Source: Pseudoxanthobacter soli DSM 19599
GTDB lineage: Bacteria > Pseudomonadota > Alphaproteobacteria > Rhizobiales > Segnochrobactraceae
Direction of reading: 5' to 3'
Length of the DNA stretch: 64,000 bases
Assembly: GCF_900148505.1 (NCBI RefSeq)
Contig: NZ_FRXO01000009.1
Location: 62,001 to 126,000 of the forward strand
Numbering within the stretch: the stretch's first letter is position 1; the number at the start of each line of letters is the position of its first letter. The notes below the pieces were generated by a model, which searched no databases, was not told where the DNA came from, and saw only the letters and a list, made by a program, of their open reading frames with translations. Position numbers and translations under genes: made by a program. Below, piece after piece: positions 17,874-26,081 of this stretch.

Positions 17874-19370
17874 TCAGGCGAAGGTCGGGAACCGCCCGTC
17901 GGTGAACAAGGCCGGCCGCAGGCGGGCCCAGTTCGATGCGAACTGGAAGGTATCAAGATCGGCGAAGGTCTGTCCGATGACCTGCATGCCCGAGGGCATT
18001 CCTTCGTCGACCAGGCCGAGCGGAACGTCCACGACCGGGTAGCGGTTGAGGAGGTTCCACGGCCACGTCAGCGCCGCGCCGAACCCTGTGCCCGTCCACA
18101 GGTCGACATTGTCGGCCTTGCTCTTGAACATGTCCGCACGGATGAGCGGCGTCGTCATGGTCGGCATGAGCAGGACGCGGTAACCCTTCCCGAAGACCCG
18201 CTGTTGAACTTGCCGGTGCAGAAGCTCGACCAGAGCCTCGGCTTCCTCCGCTTGCCGCGGTCCGACGGGTCCGACGACGTCGATCACCTCCGCCATGTAG
18301 GGGGAGAGACGATCCCGGTTCGCGTTCGCCGTATCGACCAGGGTGCCCAGCGACGTCGCCATCAGCCCGCGGATGAAGACGAGCTTCTGGTCCTTCGAGA
18401 AGCCGCAGTCGACCTCGTCCACGACGCAGCCGGCCTTGCGGAGGGCTTCCACGCCCTGCTGCATCGCCGCCTTCACCGGTGGAATGACCTCGGCGATGGC
18501 CGCGCCCCAATCAAGGGCGATCCGCCATCCAGACAGGTCGGGATATTGGGTGGGATAGTCGAGGCGAGGCCGGATGGCGGCCATGACCTTGTCGGAGGGG
18601 CCGACAATCGCGTTCTGGAGATGGATGAGATCGTCGCAGCGTCGCGCGAGCGGGCCAGAAGTCGAGAAGGGCACTTCCCCGCTCGCGACGCGCCCGAACG
18701 GCGGCCTGAAGCCGTAGAGACCGTTCTGCGAGGCAGGGAGGCGGATCGAGCCGCCCATGTCCGATCCCATCGCCAGCGTCGCGAAGCCCGCAGCCAGCGC
18801 CGCCCCCGATCCCGCCGACGACCCGCCCGGCGAGTATTCGAGGTTCCATGGATTGTGGGTCGTGCCCCAGGCGCGGGTCGAGGCGCCGATGAAGAGATAG
18901 AACTCCGGCACCGTCGTCTGGAACGGCATGACGGCGCCGGCTGCCTCGAGCGAGTCGATGACCGCGCTGTTTTCGGTCATCGGCGGCGCGTCTTTGTAAA
19001 CGAGCGACCCCTGCGTCACCTGCCAGCCCGGCCGGCCGAACTCGTCCTTGATCGCGACCGTGATGCCCTCGAGAGGTCTCGCATCGCCACGTCGATAGCG
19101 GTCCTCAGAGTGTTGGGCCTCTTTCAGCGCCTGATCGAAATGTTCGTAGGTGATGCAGTTTATCTTCGAATTGAGCGCTTCGACGCGCTTGATCTGCGCC
19201 TTCAAGAGATCGACCGGGGAAGCCTTCCTGGCCCGGAACAGGGCGATCAGTTCGTCGACCGAGGCGTAGCTGAGCGGATCGTCCGTCTCGGCCTGGGCGG
19301 CCGAAGGACCAAGCCTGGACGCGACGAACGCCGTGCCGGCGGCCTTGATGAGTGTTCTGCGATCGATCAT
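17874..19370 (-). CDS. Tat-exported amidase
   Basis: A 498-residue amidase-signature enzyme. The start MIDRRTLIKAAGTAFVASRLG is a twin-arginine signal with cleavage after AQA, so the enzyme should act in the periplasm. The Ser-cisSer-Lys triad is visible: the Lys in VAIKDEFGRPG, and the two Ser in GGSSAGSGAAL and GSDMGGSIRLPAS. The family hydrolyses amides such as aryl- or alkyl-amides, nitrile-derived amides or peptides. I reject the longer frame up to 19481 because the Tat motif begins at ATG 19370. The upstream region contains a palindrome that could be an FNR/FixK site. Confidence 0.92.
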   Translation of the reverse strand: MIDRRTLIKAAGTAFVASRLGPSAAQAETDDPLSYASVDELIALFRARKASPVDLLKAQIKRVEALNSKINCITYEHFDQALKEAQHSEDRYRRGDARPLEGITVAIKDEFGRPGWQVTQGSLVYKDAPPMTENSAVIDSLEAAGAVMPFQTTVPEFYLFIGASTRAWGTTHNPWNLEYSPGGSSAGSGAALAAGFATLAMGSDMGGSIRLPASQNGLYGFRPPFGRVASGEVPFSTSGPLARRCDDLIHLQNAIVGPSDKVMAAIRPRLDYPTQYPDLSGWRIALDWGAAIAEVIPPVKAAMQQGVEALRKAGCVVDEVDCGFSKDQKLVFIRGLMATSLGTLVDTANANRDRLSPYMAEVIDVVGPVGPRQAEEAEALVELLHRQVQQRVFGKGYRVLLMPTMTTPLIRADMFKSKADNVDLWTGTGFGAALTWPWNLLNRYPVVDVPLGLVDEGMPSGMQVIGQTFADLDTFQFASNWARLRPALFTDGRFPTFA

Positions 19371-19534
19371 GTGCGTTACTTTCGCCGAAGGGACCAAACA
19401 CGACGTATATTGTGGCGGTGGCCACGAAGACGGCGACCGCCAAATACCGACGCCGCATCTCCGGCAAAGAAACATTGCCACGCACGCACGGAAGTCATCG
19501 CGCTACACATGCGCGCGGCAGAGCGTCCATGACA

Positions 19535-19548
19535 TTGACGCACGTCAA
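19535..19548. promoter_or_regulatory. Possible FNR/FixK-type box
   Basis: TTGACGCACGTCAA is a 5-4-5 inverted repeat of the TTGAY-N4-RTCAA anaerobox form, about 165 bases upstream of the amidase start. FNR/FixK proteins are common in this group, but none is visible in the window. Confidence 0.35.
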
Positions 19549-19736
19549 CCCGCGGGTGACGCGCACATCGTCCGCCGGCCGGACGGCATCATGCAGGCGG
19601 CGGGTTCGGCGACATTGCGCGGAAGGTGACCGCGTGGGGCGCGGCGGCGCGCTCCATCTCTTGCCCTGGCTGTCCATGACGTCGGGAGAGTTGGGCGCTG
19701 CCAGCACTCCTCCAACCGCCCGCCGAGGGCGCCACA

Positions 19737-19755
19737 CTGACATTGCCGATGTCAG
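19737..19755. promoter_or_regulatory. Perfect 7-5-7 palindrome
   Basis: CTGACAT-TGCCG-ATGTCAG, with no gene assigned. It may be a regulator site or a small hairpin in the SDR 3' region; its partner is unknown. Confidence 0.35.
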
Positions 19756-20098
19756 CGCTCACCGTTGGAGGGGCGTCTTCGTCAAATGATCGGTCGCCAC
19801 GGCTATCATTCAGCTTCACGCGACGGCAAAGCCGGGGCCGGGAGTGGAACGGCAGCTTCCGACATACAAATCGGCATAACCGACATGTCTGCGCACCAAA
19901 CAAAGGCTGGGCTCAGGCCGCTCTCCCGGACCGCGCGCCGACATAGACGAAATGAGACCTGCGTCTTCGCCGCAGTGCTTTAGAATAGGCACGGCGGTAC
20001 GCTTCGGCAGAGTCCCGCTGCACCGAAGCGTGACGTTCGATATCACGCGGTTTTGCCAGTCAGGCACCACGATCGGCGCTTGCAAAACGTCGCCACCC

Positions 20099-20860
20099 TC
20101 ACAGGGCTGTCCAGCCCCCATCCAGCATCAGAGCGCTGCCAGTCATCAGTGATGCAGCATCCGATGCGAGGAACACCGCCGCCGCAGCCACTTCGTCAAC
20201 GCGCCCAATGCGACCGAGCGGAATCTTCGACAGCACTTCCGTGCGGAAAGCCGCATCGCGGAAGTAGGGTTCAGTCATCGGCGTCTCGACAAAGGTCGGG
20301 CAGATGGTGTTGACGCGGATGCGATGCGGCGCCAGCTCCACCGCCAGCGCCTTGGTGAAGCCCTCCAGCCCCCATTTCGAGGCGCAGTAGAGCGTGCGGT
20401 TGGCGGCACCGACATGACCCATCTGCGACGACATGTTGATCACCGATCCGCCGCGCCCCTCCTCGATCATCCGGGCGGTGACGGCCTTGGCCGCGAAGAC
20501 GGCGCTGCGCAGGTTGAGCCCCAGCACGGCGTCGTAATCCTCGACCGTCACCTGCGCGAGCGGCTTGGGTCGGTTCGTTCCGGCATTGTTGACGAACACG
20601 TCAAAGGCGGGGCGTGCCGCCATCAGCGCGGCGAACCCCTCCAAGTCGGTCACATCCGCCGGCAGCGCCTCAACCTTGAGGCCCTGGGCCCGCAAGTCCG
20701 CCGCCGCCTCACCGATCTCGCCCTCCGAACGGGCGCAAAGCGTGACCTCCGCACCCGAGGCGGCGCAGGCCTGGGCGATGGCGAGGCCGATGCCGCGCCC
20801 CGCGCCCGTCACCAGCACTCGTTTTCCGTCCAGCCGGAACGACGGCACGGCGGTGCTCAT
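20099..20860 (-). CDS. SDR-family oxidoreductase
   Basis: A 253-residue short-chain dehydrogenase. The nucleotide-binding motif [11 protein letters not shown] is near residue 16, followed by VNNAGT, the catalytic Ser in INMSSQMG and the Tyr/Lys in LYCASK, with a C-terminal LMLDGGW segment. It oxidises or reduces a hydroxy/keto group with NAD(P). Its ATG overlaps the stop of the histidinol-dehydrogenase-like gene (ATGA), so translation is coupled and the two enzymes probably act in sequence on one compound. In sulfonate-diol degraders an SDR (HpsO) pairs with HpsN, but the substrate here is not proven. Confidence 0.92.
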   Translation of the reverse strand: MSTAVPSFRLDGKRVLVTGAGRGIGLAIAQACAASGAEVTLCARSEGEIGEAAADLRAQGLKVEALPADVTDLEGFAALMAARPAFDVFVNNAGTNRPKPLAQVTVEDYDAVLGLNLRSAVFAAKAVTARMIEEGRGGSVINMSSQMGHVGAANRTLYCASKWGLEGFTKALAVELAPHRIRVNTICPTFVETPMTEPYFRDAAFRTEVLSKIPLGRIGRVDEVAAAAVFLASDAASLMTGSALMLDGGWTAL

Positions 20861-22167
20861 TCCGCCGCCTCGCCATAGGGCACGTTCTTGTGGCCATAGC
20901 GGCGCACGCGCACATTGCACTGCTCGGCATGACCGACGAAGCCTTCCAGCAGGCACAGCCGCGAACCATAGGCGCCGATCGTCGCCGCCGCCTCGTCGGT
21001 GGTGATCTTCTGATAGCTGTGGGTTTTCAGGAACTTGCCGACCCAGAGACCGCCGGTGTAGCGCCCGGCCTTGTGGGTCGGCAGCGTGTGGTTGGTGCCG
21101 ATCACCTTGTCACCATTGGCGACATTGGTGCGCGGGCCAAGGAACAGCGCGCCGTAGGAATGCATGTTGGCGAGATACCAGTCGTCGCGGTCGGTCATGA
21201 CCTGCACATGCTCGGAGGCGATGTCGTTGGCGACCTGCAGCATCTCCTCATGGGTGTCGCACAGGATCACCTCGCCATAATCGGCCCACGATCTGGTCGC
21301 GGTATCGGCGGTCGGCAGCAACGCCAGCAGGCGGTCGATCTCGGCGAGCGTATCCTCGGCAAGCCGACGGCTGTTGGTGATGAGAACGGCCGGCGAATTG
21401 TAGCCATGTTCTGCTTGCCCGAGCAGGTCGGTCGCGCAGATCTCGCCATCCACCGTATCGTCGGCGATCACCATGGTCTCGGTCGGACCGGCGAACAGGT
21501 CGATGCCGACGCGGCCGTAGAGCTGGCGTTTGGCCTCGGCGACGAAGGCGTTGCCGGGCCCGACCAGCATGTCGACGGGCGCGATGGTCTGCGTGCCGAT
21601 CGCCAGCGCGCCGATCGCCTGGATGCCGCCCAGCACATAGATCTCGTGTGCGCCGCCCAGATGCATGGCGGCAATCACCGCCGGGTTCGGCTCGCCCTTG
21701 AAGGGTGGGGTCGCGGCGGCAATGCGCGGCACGCCGGCCACCGACGCGGTCAAAACCGACATGTGCGCCGAGGCGACCATCGGGAACTTGCCGCCCGGCA
21801 CGTAGCAGCCGACCGACTGTACCGGAATGTTCCTGTGCCCGAGAATGACGCCGGGCAGAGTCTCGATCTCGATATCCGTCATCGAGTTGCGCTGCGCCTG
21901 CGCGAAATTGCGCACCTGCGTCTGCGCGAAGCGGATGTCTTCCATGTCCCGCGTCGAGACCCGCGACATCAGCGCCTCGATTTCGCTCAGGCTCAGCCGG
22001 AAGGCCGGCGGCGAATAGCGATCGAACTTCTCCGACAGCTCGCGCACCGCAACATCGCCGCGCGCCTCGATATCGGCGAGGATGGTCTCGACCGTCTCAC
22101 GAACCCGGCGGTCGTCCTGCGAGCGCTCCTCGGAGGGCTTGCCGCGCTTCAAATAGGTTACGGCCAT
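20857..22167 (-). CDS. Histidinol-dehydrogenase-family enzyme, HpsN-like
   Basis: A 436-residue protein of the histidinol dehydrogenase fold. The zinc ligands and catalytic residues are present: Gln251/His254 in [10 protein letters not shown], catalytic Glu319-His320 in ASEHVQV, Asp353 in [10 protein letters not shown], and a C-terminal His in GFVGHAEQC. It differs from biosynthetic HisD in the segment [14 protein letters not shown], characteristic of the catabolic subfamily that includes sulfopropanediol 3-dehydrogenase HpsN, which oxidises an alcohol twice to a carboxylate with NAD. No other his gene is near. Two repeat units separate it from the upstream operon genes; its own promoter could lie in the 57 bases between. 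The substrate is inferred only as a polyol-like alcohol. Confidence 0.85.
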   Translation of the reverse strand: MAVTYLKRGKPSEERSQDDRRVRETVETILADIEARGDVAVRELSEKFDRYSPPAFRLSLSEIEALMSRVSTRDMEDIRFAQTQVRNFAQAQRNSMTDIEIETLPGVILGHRNIPVQSVGCYVPGGKFPMVASAHMSVLTASVAGVPRIAAATPPFKGEPNPAVIAAMHLGGAHEIYVLGGIQAIGALAIGTQTIAPVDMLVGPGNAFVAEAKRQLYGRVGIDLFAGPTETMVIADDTVDGEICATDLLGQAEHGYNSPAVLITNSRRLAEDTLAEIDRLLALLPTADTATRSWADYGEVILCDTHEEMLQVANDIASEHVQVMTDRDDWYLANMHSYGALFLGPRTNVANGDKVIGTNHTLPTHKAGRYTGGLWVGKFLKTHSYQKITTDEAAATIGAYGSRLCLLEGFVGHAEQCNVRVRRYGHKNVPYGEAAE

Positions 22168-22223
22168 AGTGCTGGTCCTTACGTTTAGGTGTGTCTCGAA
22201 GGCGAGGAGAGAAGGCCGGGAGC

Positions 22224-22339
22224 TAGAGCGCTTTCCGATCTGATAGACTCATCAGATCGACAAGAAATCGCTCCAGATTCAAAAGTTTGAGCATATCCTT
22301 GTCGTTCAGATCGGTTCGATCTGAACGGGATATGCTCTA
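22224..22339 (+). repeat. Palindromic intergenic repeat, copy C
   Basis: First of two head-to-tail units inside the catabolic operon. It runs from TAGAGCGCTTTCC to ATGCTCTA and shares its last TA with the next copy. Left flank is CTAG. Its first hairpin reads GATCTGAT/ATCAGATC. Confidence 0.93.
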
Positions 22340-22453
22340 GAGCGCTTTCCGATCTGATGGAATCATCAGATCGACAAGAAATCGCTCCAGATTCAAAAGC
22401 TTGAGCATATCCTTGTCGTTCAGATCGGTTCGATCTGAACGGGATATGCTCTA
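22338..22453 (+). repeat. Palindromic intergenic repeat, copy D
   Basis: Second tandem unit, 114 bases after copy C, nearly identical to it. Its right edge CTA is the complement of the TAG stop codon of the dehydrogenase gene ending at 22451. Confidence 0.93.
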
Positions 22454-23407
22454 GGGAGCGAGACCGCTGGCCTTTTTGAAGGCGGCGAGGCCGGTGAGAG
22501 CCTGGTCGCGCCAGGCGCGACGGGCGGCCAGTTCCGCTTCCGGAAGTGCCGCGCGGCGCTCCTCGCCAGCGCGACGGATGGTCTCTTCCGGCCAGGCGCG
22601 CGGCGTGCGGCTCTCCGCCATGGCGTGGTACATGCCCCCGAGCCGGGCGGCGTAGTCGACGATGCCGCCGGGCGCGTTCAGGTCGATGGTCTCGAACGGC
22701 CCCATGAAGGCCCAGCGCAGCCCGAGCCCGTGCGCGATGGTGGCGTCGATGTCGGCAAGGCCGGCATAGCCCTCGTCGTACAGCGCCCAGGCCTCGTTCA
22801 GCAGCGCGCCCTGCAGGCGGTTCAGGATGAAGCCGTCGATCTCGCGCGTGAGCATCACCGGCACCTGCCCGACCGCGTGCATCAGCGCGCGCGCGCCGGC
22901 CAGCGCCTCGGCATCGGTCCACGGAGCCGGCACCAGTTCGACCACGGGAGCCAGATGCGGCGGGTTGACCGGATGGGCGATCAGGAAACGCCCGCGATGG
23001 GCGCAGCCCTCGGTGAAACGCGAGGCGGGAATGCCGGAGGAGGAGGAGCCGACGATCGCATCCGGCGCCATGACGGCGTCGATGGCACGGCAGATCTCGC
23101 TCTTGACGTCCACACGCTCGAAGACCGACTCCTGCACATAGCTGGCGCCGTCCAGCGCCGCCTCCAGCGTGTCGACCACATGCAGCCGGTCGATGACCGC
23201 CTCGACATCCTCGATCAGGCCGACCTTGGCCAGTGCGGTCGCGCTCTCCCGCGCCCAGGGCAGGATGCGGGCGCGGACATCGGCGACCGGGTCGTAGACC
23301 TGCACCCGCAATCCGGCGCGGGCAAACACCAGAGCCCAGCCGGAGCCGACCAGGCCGGCGCCGACGATCGCGACGACATGGGCCGTGGCAGGCACCGCGC
23401 GCGTCAT
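22451..23407 (-). CDS. L-gulonate 3-dehydrogenase / lambda-crystallin-like enzyme
   Basis: A 318-residue NAD-dependent dehydrogenase of the 3-hydroxyacyl-CoA dehydrogenase superfamily. It has the Rossmann motif VGAGLVGSGWALVFARAG, SSSSGIPAS, and the core AHPVNPPHLAPVVELVP then GQVPVMLTREIDGFILNRLQ. These segments follow mammalian lambda-crystallin (CRYL1, L-gulonate 3-dehydrogenase) closely. Carnitine 3-dehydrogenases share the fold, so the substrate is a 3-hydroxy acid of uncertain identity. ATG overlaps the stop of the upstream hydrolase gene (ATGA). The stop TAG is the edge of repeat copy D, so the 3' end coincides with an insertion point. Confidence 0.88.
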   Translation of the reverse strand: MTRAVPATAHVVAIVGAGLVGSGWALVFARAGLRVQVYDPVADVRARILPWARESATALAKVGLIEDVEAVIDRLHVVDTLEAALDGASYVQESVFERVDVKSEICRAIDAVMAPDAIVGSSSSGIPASRFTEGCAHRGRFLIAHPVNPPHLAPVVELVPAPWTDAEALAGARALMHAVGQVPVMLTREIDGFILNRLQGALLNEAWALYDEGYAGLADIDATIAHGLGLRWAFMGPFETIDLNAPGGIVDYAARLGGMYHAMAESRTPRAWPEETIRRAGEERRAALPEAELAARRAWRDQALTGLAAFKKASGLAP

Positions 23408-24294
23408 CCCGACACCTTCGAGGTTTCGCCGTCGGCAAGGCAGATCTCGGTGATCCGCAGGCCTTCGCGGGTGATGCGCGAGGGGAAGGTGTCGCGCAGG
23501 CGTTCCTCGTGCACCGGGATGACGCGGTGCGAGTCGTAGCCGACCTGCTTCATCATCGCCTCGGTGGCGAGCACCAGATTGGTCTGGCTGCCGACCGCGA
23601 GACCGACCGGCGTGTAGACCTCCTTTTCATCCACGGCCGCGCCGGGGCCGTGGATGTTGTCGAACACATAGACGAGGTCGCCAGCGAGCACCCAGGTGTC
23701 CTGCGACTGCGCCTGCCCGTCATTGCGCACCGTCACCCACATGGAGCCCCAGGTGTGGCTGTCATCGGCGGCGTGGAGATCGATGCCCGGCAGTACGTCG
23801 GCAAGCGCCCCGTTCACGGTGACGAGCCGCTTCTGGCGGGCGAGATCGGCGCCGCGCACGATGTCGCCAGGATCGACCGCCACCATCATCCAGCGCATGC
23901 GGTCAGGCAGCGACATCGCCCAGACCCATTTCGCGATCTCGCGCTCCTGGATGTAGAACTTGGCGTTCGGGAAGTCTTCGACATTGCCGAAATGGTCGAA
24001 ATGGGCGTGGGTGATGAAGCAGGTATCCACGTCTTCCGGCTTCACGCCGATCTCGGCGAGAACCGTGGTGGGATTGCGCCAGTTCTCCACGCCGAAACGG
24101 TCACCCAGAACCTTGCCATAGTCCTTGTCGTTGTACCCGACATCGACCATGGCGACATGATCGCGCCCCTTGATGACGACATAGCAGTAGGGAAGCTTCA
24201 CGAAGCCCTGGTTATGCGCGCCGTAGAGCACGCCACTCTTGTGATAGTTTTTCACGAAAGAGTATTCGCATACCCAGATCGAATAGTCGGACAT
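23404..24294 (-). CDS. Metallo-beta-lactamase-fold hydrolase, N-acyl homoserine lactonase-like
   Basis: A 296-residue enzyme with the metal motif THAHFDHFGN (HxHxDH), then DSHTWGSMW and an Asp ligand in LAGDLVYVFDN, and a late VIPVHEE His. The N terminus SIWVCEYSFVKNY resembles the AHL-lactonase-like group often found in sugar operons, where it may open a sugar lactone. That role would suit an operon with gulonate-type and polyol-type dehydrogenases. ATG 24294 (MSDYSIWV) is chosen because the upstream 24 residues are low-complexity and lie in the preceding gap. It is in the minus-strand operon, coupled to the next gene. Confidence 0.88.
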   Translation of the reverse strand: MSDYSIWVCEYSFVKNYHKSGVLYGAHNQGFVKLPYCYVVIKGRDHVAMVDVGYNDKDYGKVLGDRFGVENWRNPTTVLAEIGVKPEDVDTCFITHAHFDHFGNVEDFPNAKFYIQEREIAKWVWAMSLPDRMRWMMVAVDPGDIVRGADLARQKRLVTVNGALADVLPGIDLHAADDSHTWGSMWVTVRNDGQAQSQDTWVLAGDLVYVFDNIHGPGAAVDEKEVYTPVGLAVGSQTNLVLATEAMMKQVGYDSHRVIPVHEERLRDTFPSRITREGLRITEICLADGETSKVSG

Positions 24295-24340
24295 GGCTCG
24301 TTTCCTTCCTTTTCGGCTTTTGTCTTTTTCGACCGGCGGT

Positions 24341-24895
24341 TCAGCGTCCGCAGGAGCAACAGGCATGGGAGAGGTCCACCATCGCGAACCCCGCCTTTTC
24401 GGCCGTGGCGGCGCTCAGATGCGCGTAGGCACGGCGCACATGGCGGGAGATGGTGTCGAAGGTCGCCTCGTTGTCGACGTGCGGACGGAGCTCGGAGAAC
24501 GTTCCCAGCGCTAGGCCCGAAAAAGCGTGCGCAGCGACGATCTGCGCGCGGTGCGGCTGCAACGCGTCGGGGGCGGCCAGCGCCTTGATGCGACCCTCCG
24601 CCTCGCTCCAGCGGCGCCGGCAACTCGCCAGTTCGTCAAGGCTGGCCACCTCGGACGATGCCGTGAGCTGCGCCAGGATCATCAAGCCGGCCAGCTGGCC
24701 GACGACGCGGCGCAGATCCTCGAATACCGGTCGGCAATCCGCGGCGTAGCGGGCCGCCGCATCCGAGCCGAGCAGCGGTGCCAGATCGTCCGGCCCGGCA
24801 ACCGGCACAGGCAACGGCCCTTCGGCGAAAAGCGCGCAATCCGGTCGGTGCACGGTCGCCAGGCGGTCGAAAAGAGCGTTTCGCTGCATAATCAT
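24341..24895 (-). CDS. Unknown protein with Cys-rich tail
   Basis: A 184-residue soluble protein, mostly helical, that I do not recognise. It has no signal or membrane segment. The C terminus ends in HACCSCGR, three Cys in four residues, which could bind metal. It begins 4 bases before the LacI gene ends (ATGA overlap), so it is a true operon member. It may be a small enzyme-associated or metal-handling protein; no function is claimed. Confidence 0.7.
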   Translation of the reverse strand: MIMQRNALFDRLATVHRPDCALFAEGPLPVPVAGPDDLAPLLGSDAAARYAADCRPVFEDLRRVVGQLAGLMILAQLTASSEVASLDELASCRRRWSEAEGRIKALAAPDALQPHRAQIVAAHAFSGLALGTFSELRPHVDNEATFDTISRHVRRAYAHLSAATAEKAGFAMVDLSHACCSCGR

Positions 24896-25935
24896 GCGAT
24901 CCCTCCATCGCGCCGCCGTGTGGTGTTTCGTTCGATCAGCCGTCCCGGCGGCAGCCGCAGGATGTGCGGGTCCTGCCTGCGGTCGACCGCCAGCTCGCGG
25001 GCGAGGCTGACGGTCGCCGCCATCATCCCGTCCAGCGGCTGCGCCACCGTTGTCAGCAGGTGGGTGGGCCAGCCGGCCATGGTGATGTCGTCGAAGCCGA
25101 CCACCGAGATGTCGTCGGGCACACGAAACCGGCCGCTTTCCTGCACCCCGGCGATGAAGCCGATGGCGACGATGTCATTCGCGCAGAACACCCCGTCGAG
25201 CGGGCGTCCGGCGCTTGCCGCCTCGAGCCCGGCGGCATAGCCGGCCTCGTAGCTGAAGCGACCGGCCTCGATCACGGCCGGCGGCGCGAAACCGCGTTCC
25301 ACCGCCTGGGTGCAGAAGCCCCTGTGCCGCTCCACATTGGTAGAGGCACCGGGAAAGGCGGAGACATAGGCGAGGTGCTTGTGGCCGTTGTCGATGAGAT
25401 GATCTGCGGCCAGCCGGCCGCCCGCCTCGTTGTCGCAGGTCACGCCGAACCCGAGGCCATCGGCGGAGAGGCGGTTGAAGAAGATGCACGGCGCCCCTGC
25501 GCGCTCGCATTTCTCGCGGGCATGCGAGGCCATGTTCGCGGCAAGCACGATGACGAGGTCCGGCTGGTAGGTCAGCAGCAGGTCGACCGCATCGTCGATC
25601 TTCTCCGGCTGGTTGGCTGCGGCGAGCATGACGTTCATGCCCGCTTCCTGCAGCATCGCCGTCATCTCGGTCATGACTTCGGGGTAGAACGGGTTGGTCA
25701 GGTCGGCGACCACCATGCCGACGATCTGGGTCTTCTTGGTGATCAGGCTCTGGGCGAAGGGATTGGGGCGATAGCCGAGCGCGGCGGCACGCTCCAGCAC
25801 CAGCCGGCGCGTCTCGGAGGCGACGACCGCGTCCGGATAGAAGGCTCGCGAAACTGTCGAGACCGACATACCGAGATCGCGTGCGAGGTCCTTCACGGTC
25901 ACCCGGCGTCCCTTGTCTCGTTGTGCGTCGCTCAA
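24892..25935 (-). CDS. LacI-family transcriptional regulator
   Basis: A 347-residue regulator: helix-turn-helix at residues 12-35 (TVKDLARDLGMSVSTVSRAF) with hinge ALGYRPN, then a periplasmic-binding-protein-like sensor domain (IVGMVVADLTNPFYPEV; GVFCANDIVAIGF; VVGFDDITMAGW). It lies inside the catabolic operon after the binding-protein gene, so it should sense the imported sugar or its product. A LacI-type double operator (GGGAACGTTCTC and its mirror) sits at the operon promoter at 31.05 kb. It probably represses the whole operon in the absence of substrate. Confidence 0.94.
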   Translation of the reverse strand: MSDAQRDKGRRVTVKDLARDLGMSVSTVSRAFYPDAVVASETRRLVLERAAALGYRPNPFAQSLITKKTQIVGMVVADLTNPFYPEVMTEMTAMLQEAGMNVMLAAANQPEKIDDAVDLLLTYQPDLVIVLAANMASHAREKCERAGAPCIFFNRLSADGLGFGVTCDNEAGGRLAADHLIDNGHKHLAYVSAFPGASTNVERHRGFCTQAVERGFAPPAVIEAGRFSYEAGYAAGLEAASAGRPLDGVFCANDIVAIGFIAGVQESGRFRVPDDISVVGFDDITMAGWPTHLLTTVAQPLDGMMAATVSLARELAVDRRQDPHILRLPPGRLIERNTTRRRDGGIA

Positions 25936-25999
25936 AGCCTGTCTCCTGTCCCGCCACCGCCGGCGATCGACTCGCTGCGGCAGGAAAGCAGATTCGTGC

Positions 26000-26022
26000 G
26001 GTACCGTGATATTGCGGTATCC
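26000..26022. promoter_or_regulatory. Imperfect palindrome upstream of lacI-type gene
   Basis: GGTACCG and CGGTATCC arms, eight bases apart, between the binding-protein gene and the LacI gene. One base breaks the symmetry. It could be a second operator or part of a processing signal. Confidence 0.35.
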
Positions 26023-26038
26023 CGTTCGCGCATCTCAG

Positions 26039-26068
26039 GCCGCCCGGCGCCTGCAGGAGCCGGGCGGC
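26039..26068 (-). terminator. Hairpin after the binding-protein gene
   Basis: A perfect 10-bp stem GCCGCCCGGC / GCCGGGCGGC with a 10-base loop, starting 14 bases after the stop of the binding protein. No T run follows. In transporter operons such hairpins often protect the binding-protein mRNA and reduce read-through to downstream genes. Confidence 0.6.
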
Positions 26069-26081
26069 AGTTCGTGCTGGT

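Larger units (their letters stand above)
19371..20098. other. 728-base gap without a recognisable gene
   Basis: Lies between the amidase start and the SDR stop. Short open frames here have no coding character or family resemblance. It holds two palindromes listed separately (19535-19548, 19737-19755) and otherwise nothing I can name. Confidence 0.6.

Noticed and set aside
20857-22167. Biosynthetic histidinol dehydrogenase (HisD)
   Set aside because: No other histidine genes are near, the gene is in a sugar-type operon, and the segment [14 protein letters not shown] belongs to the catabolic HpsN-like subfamily.
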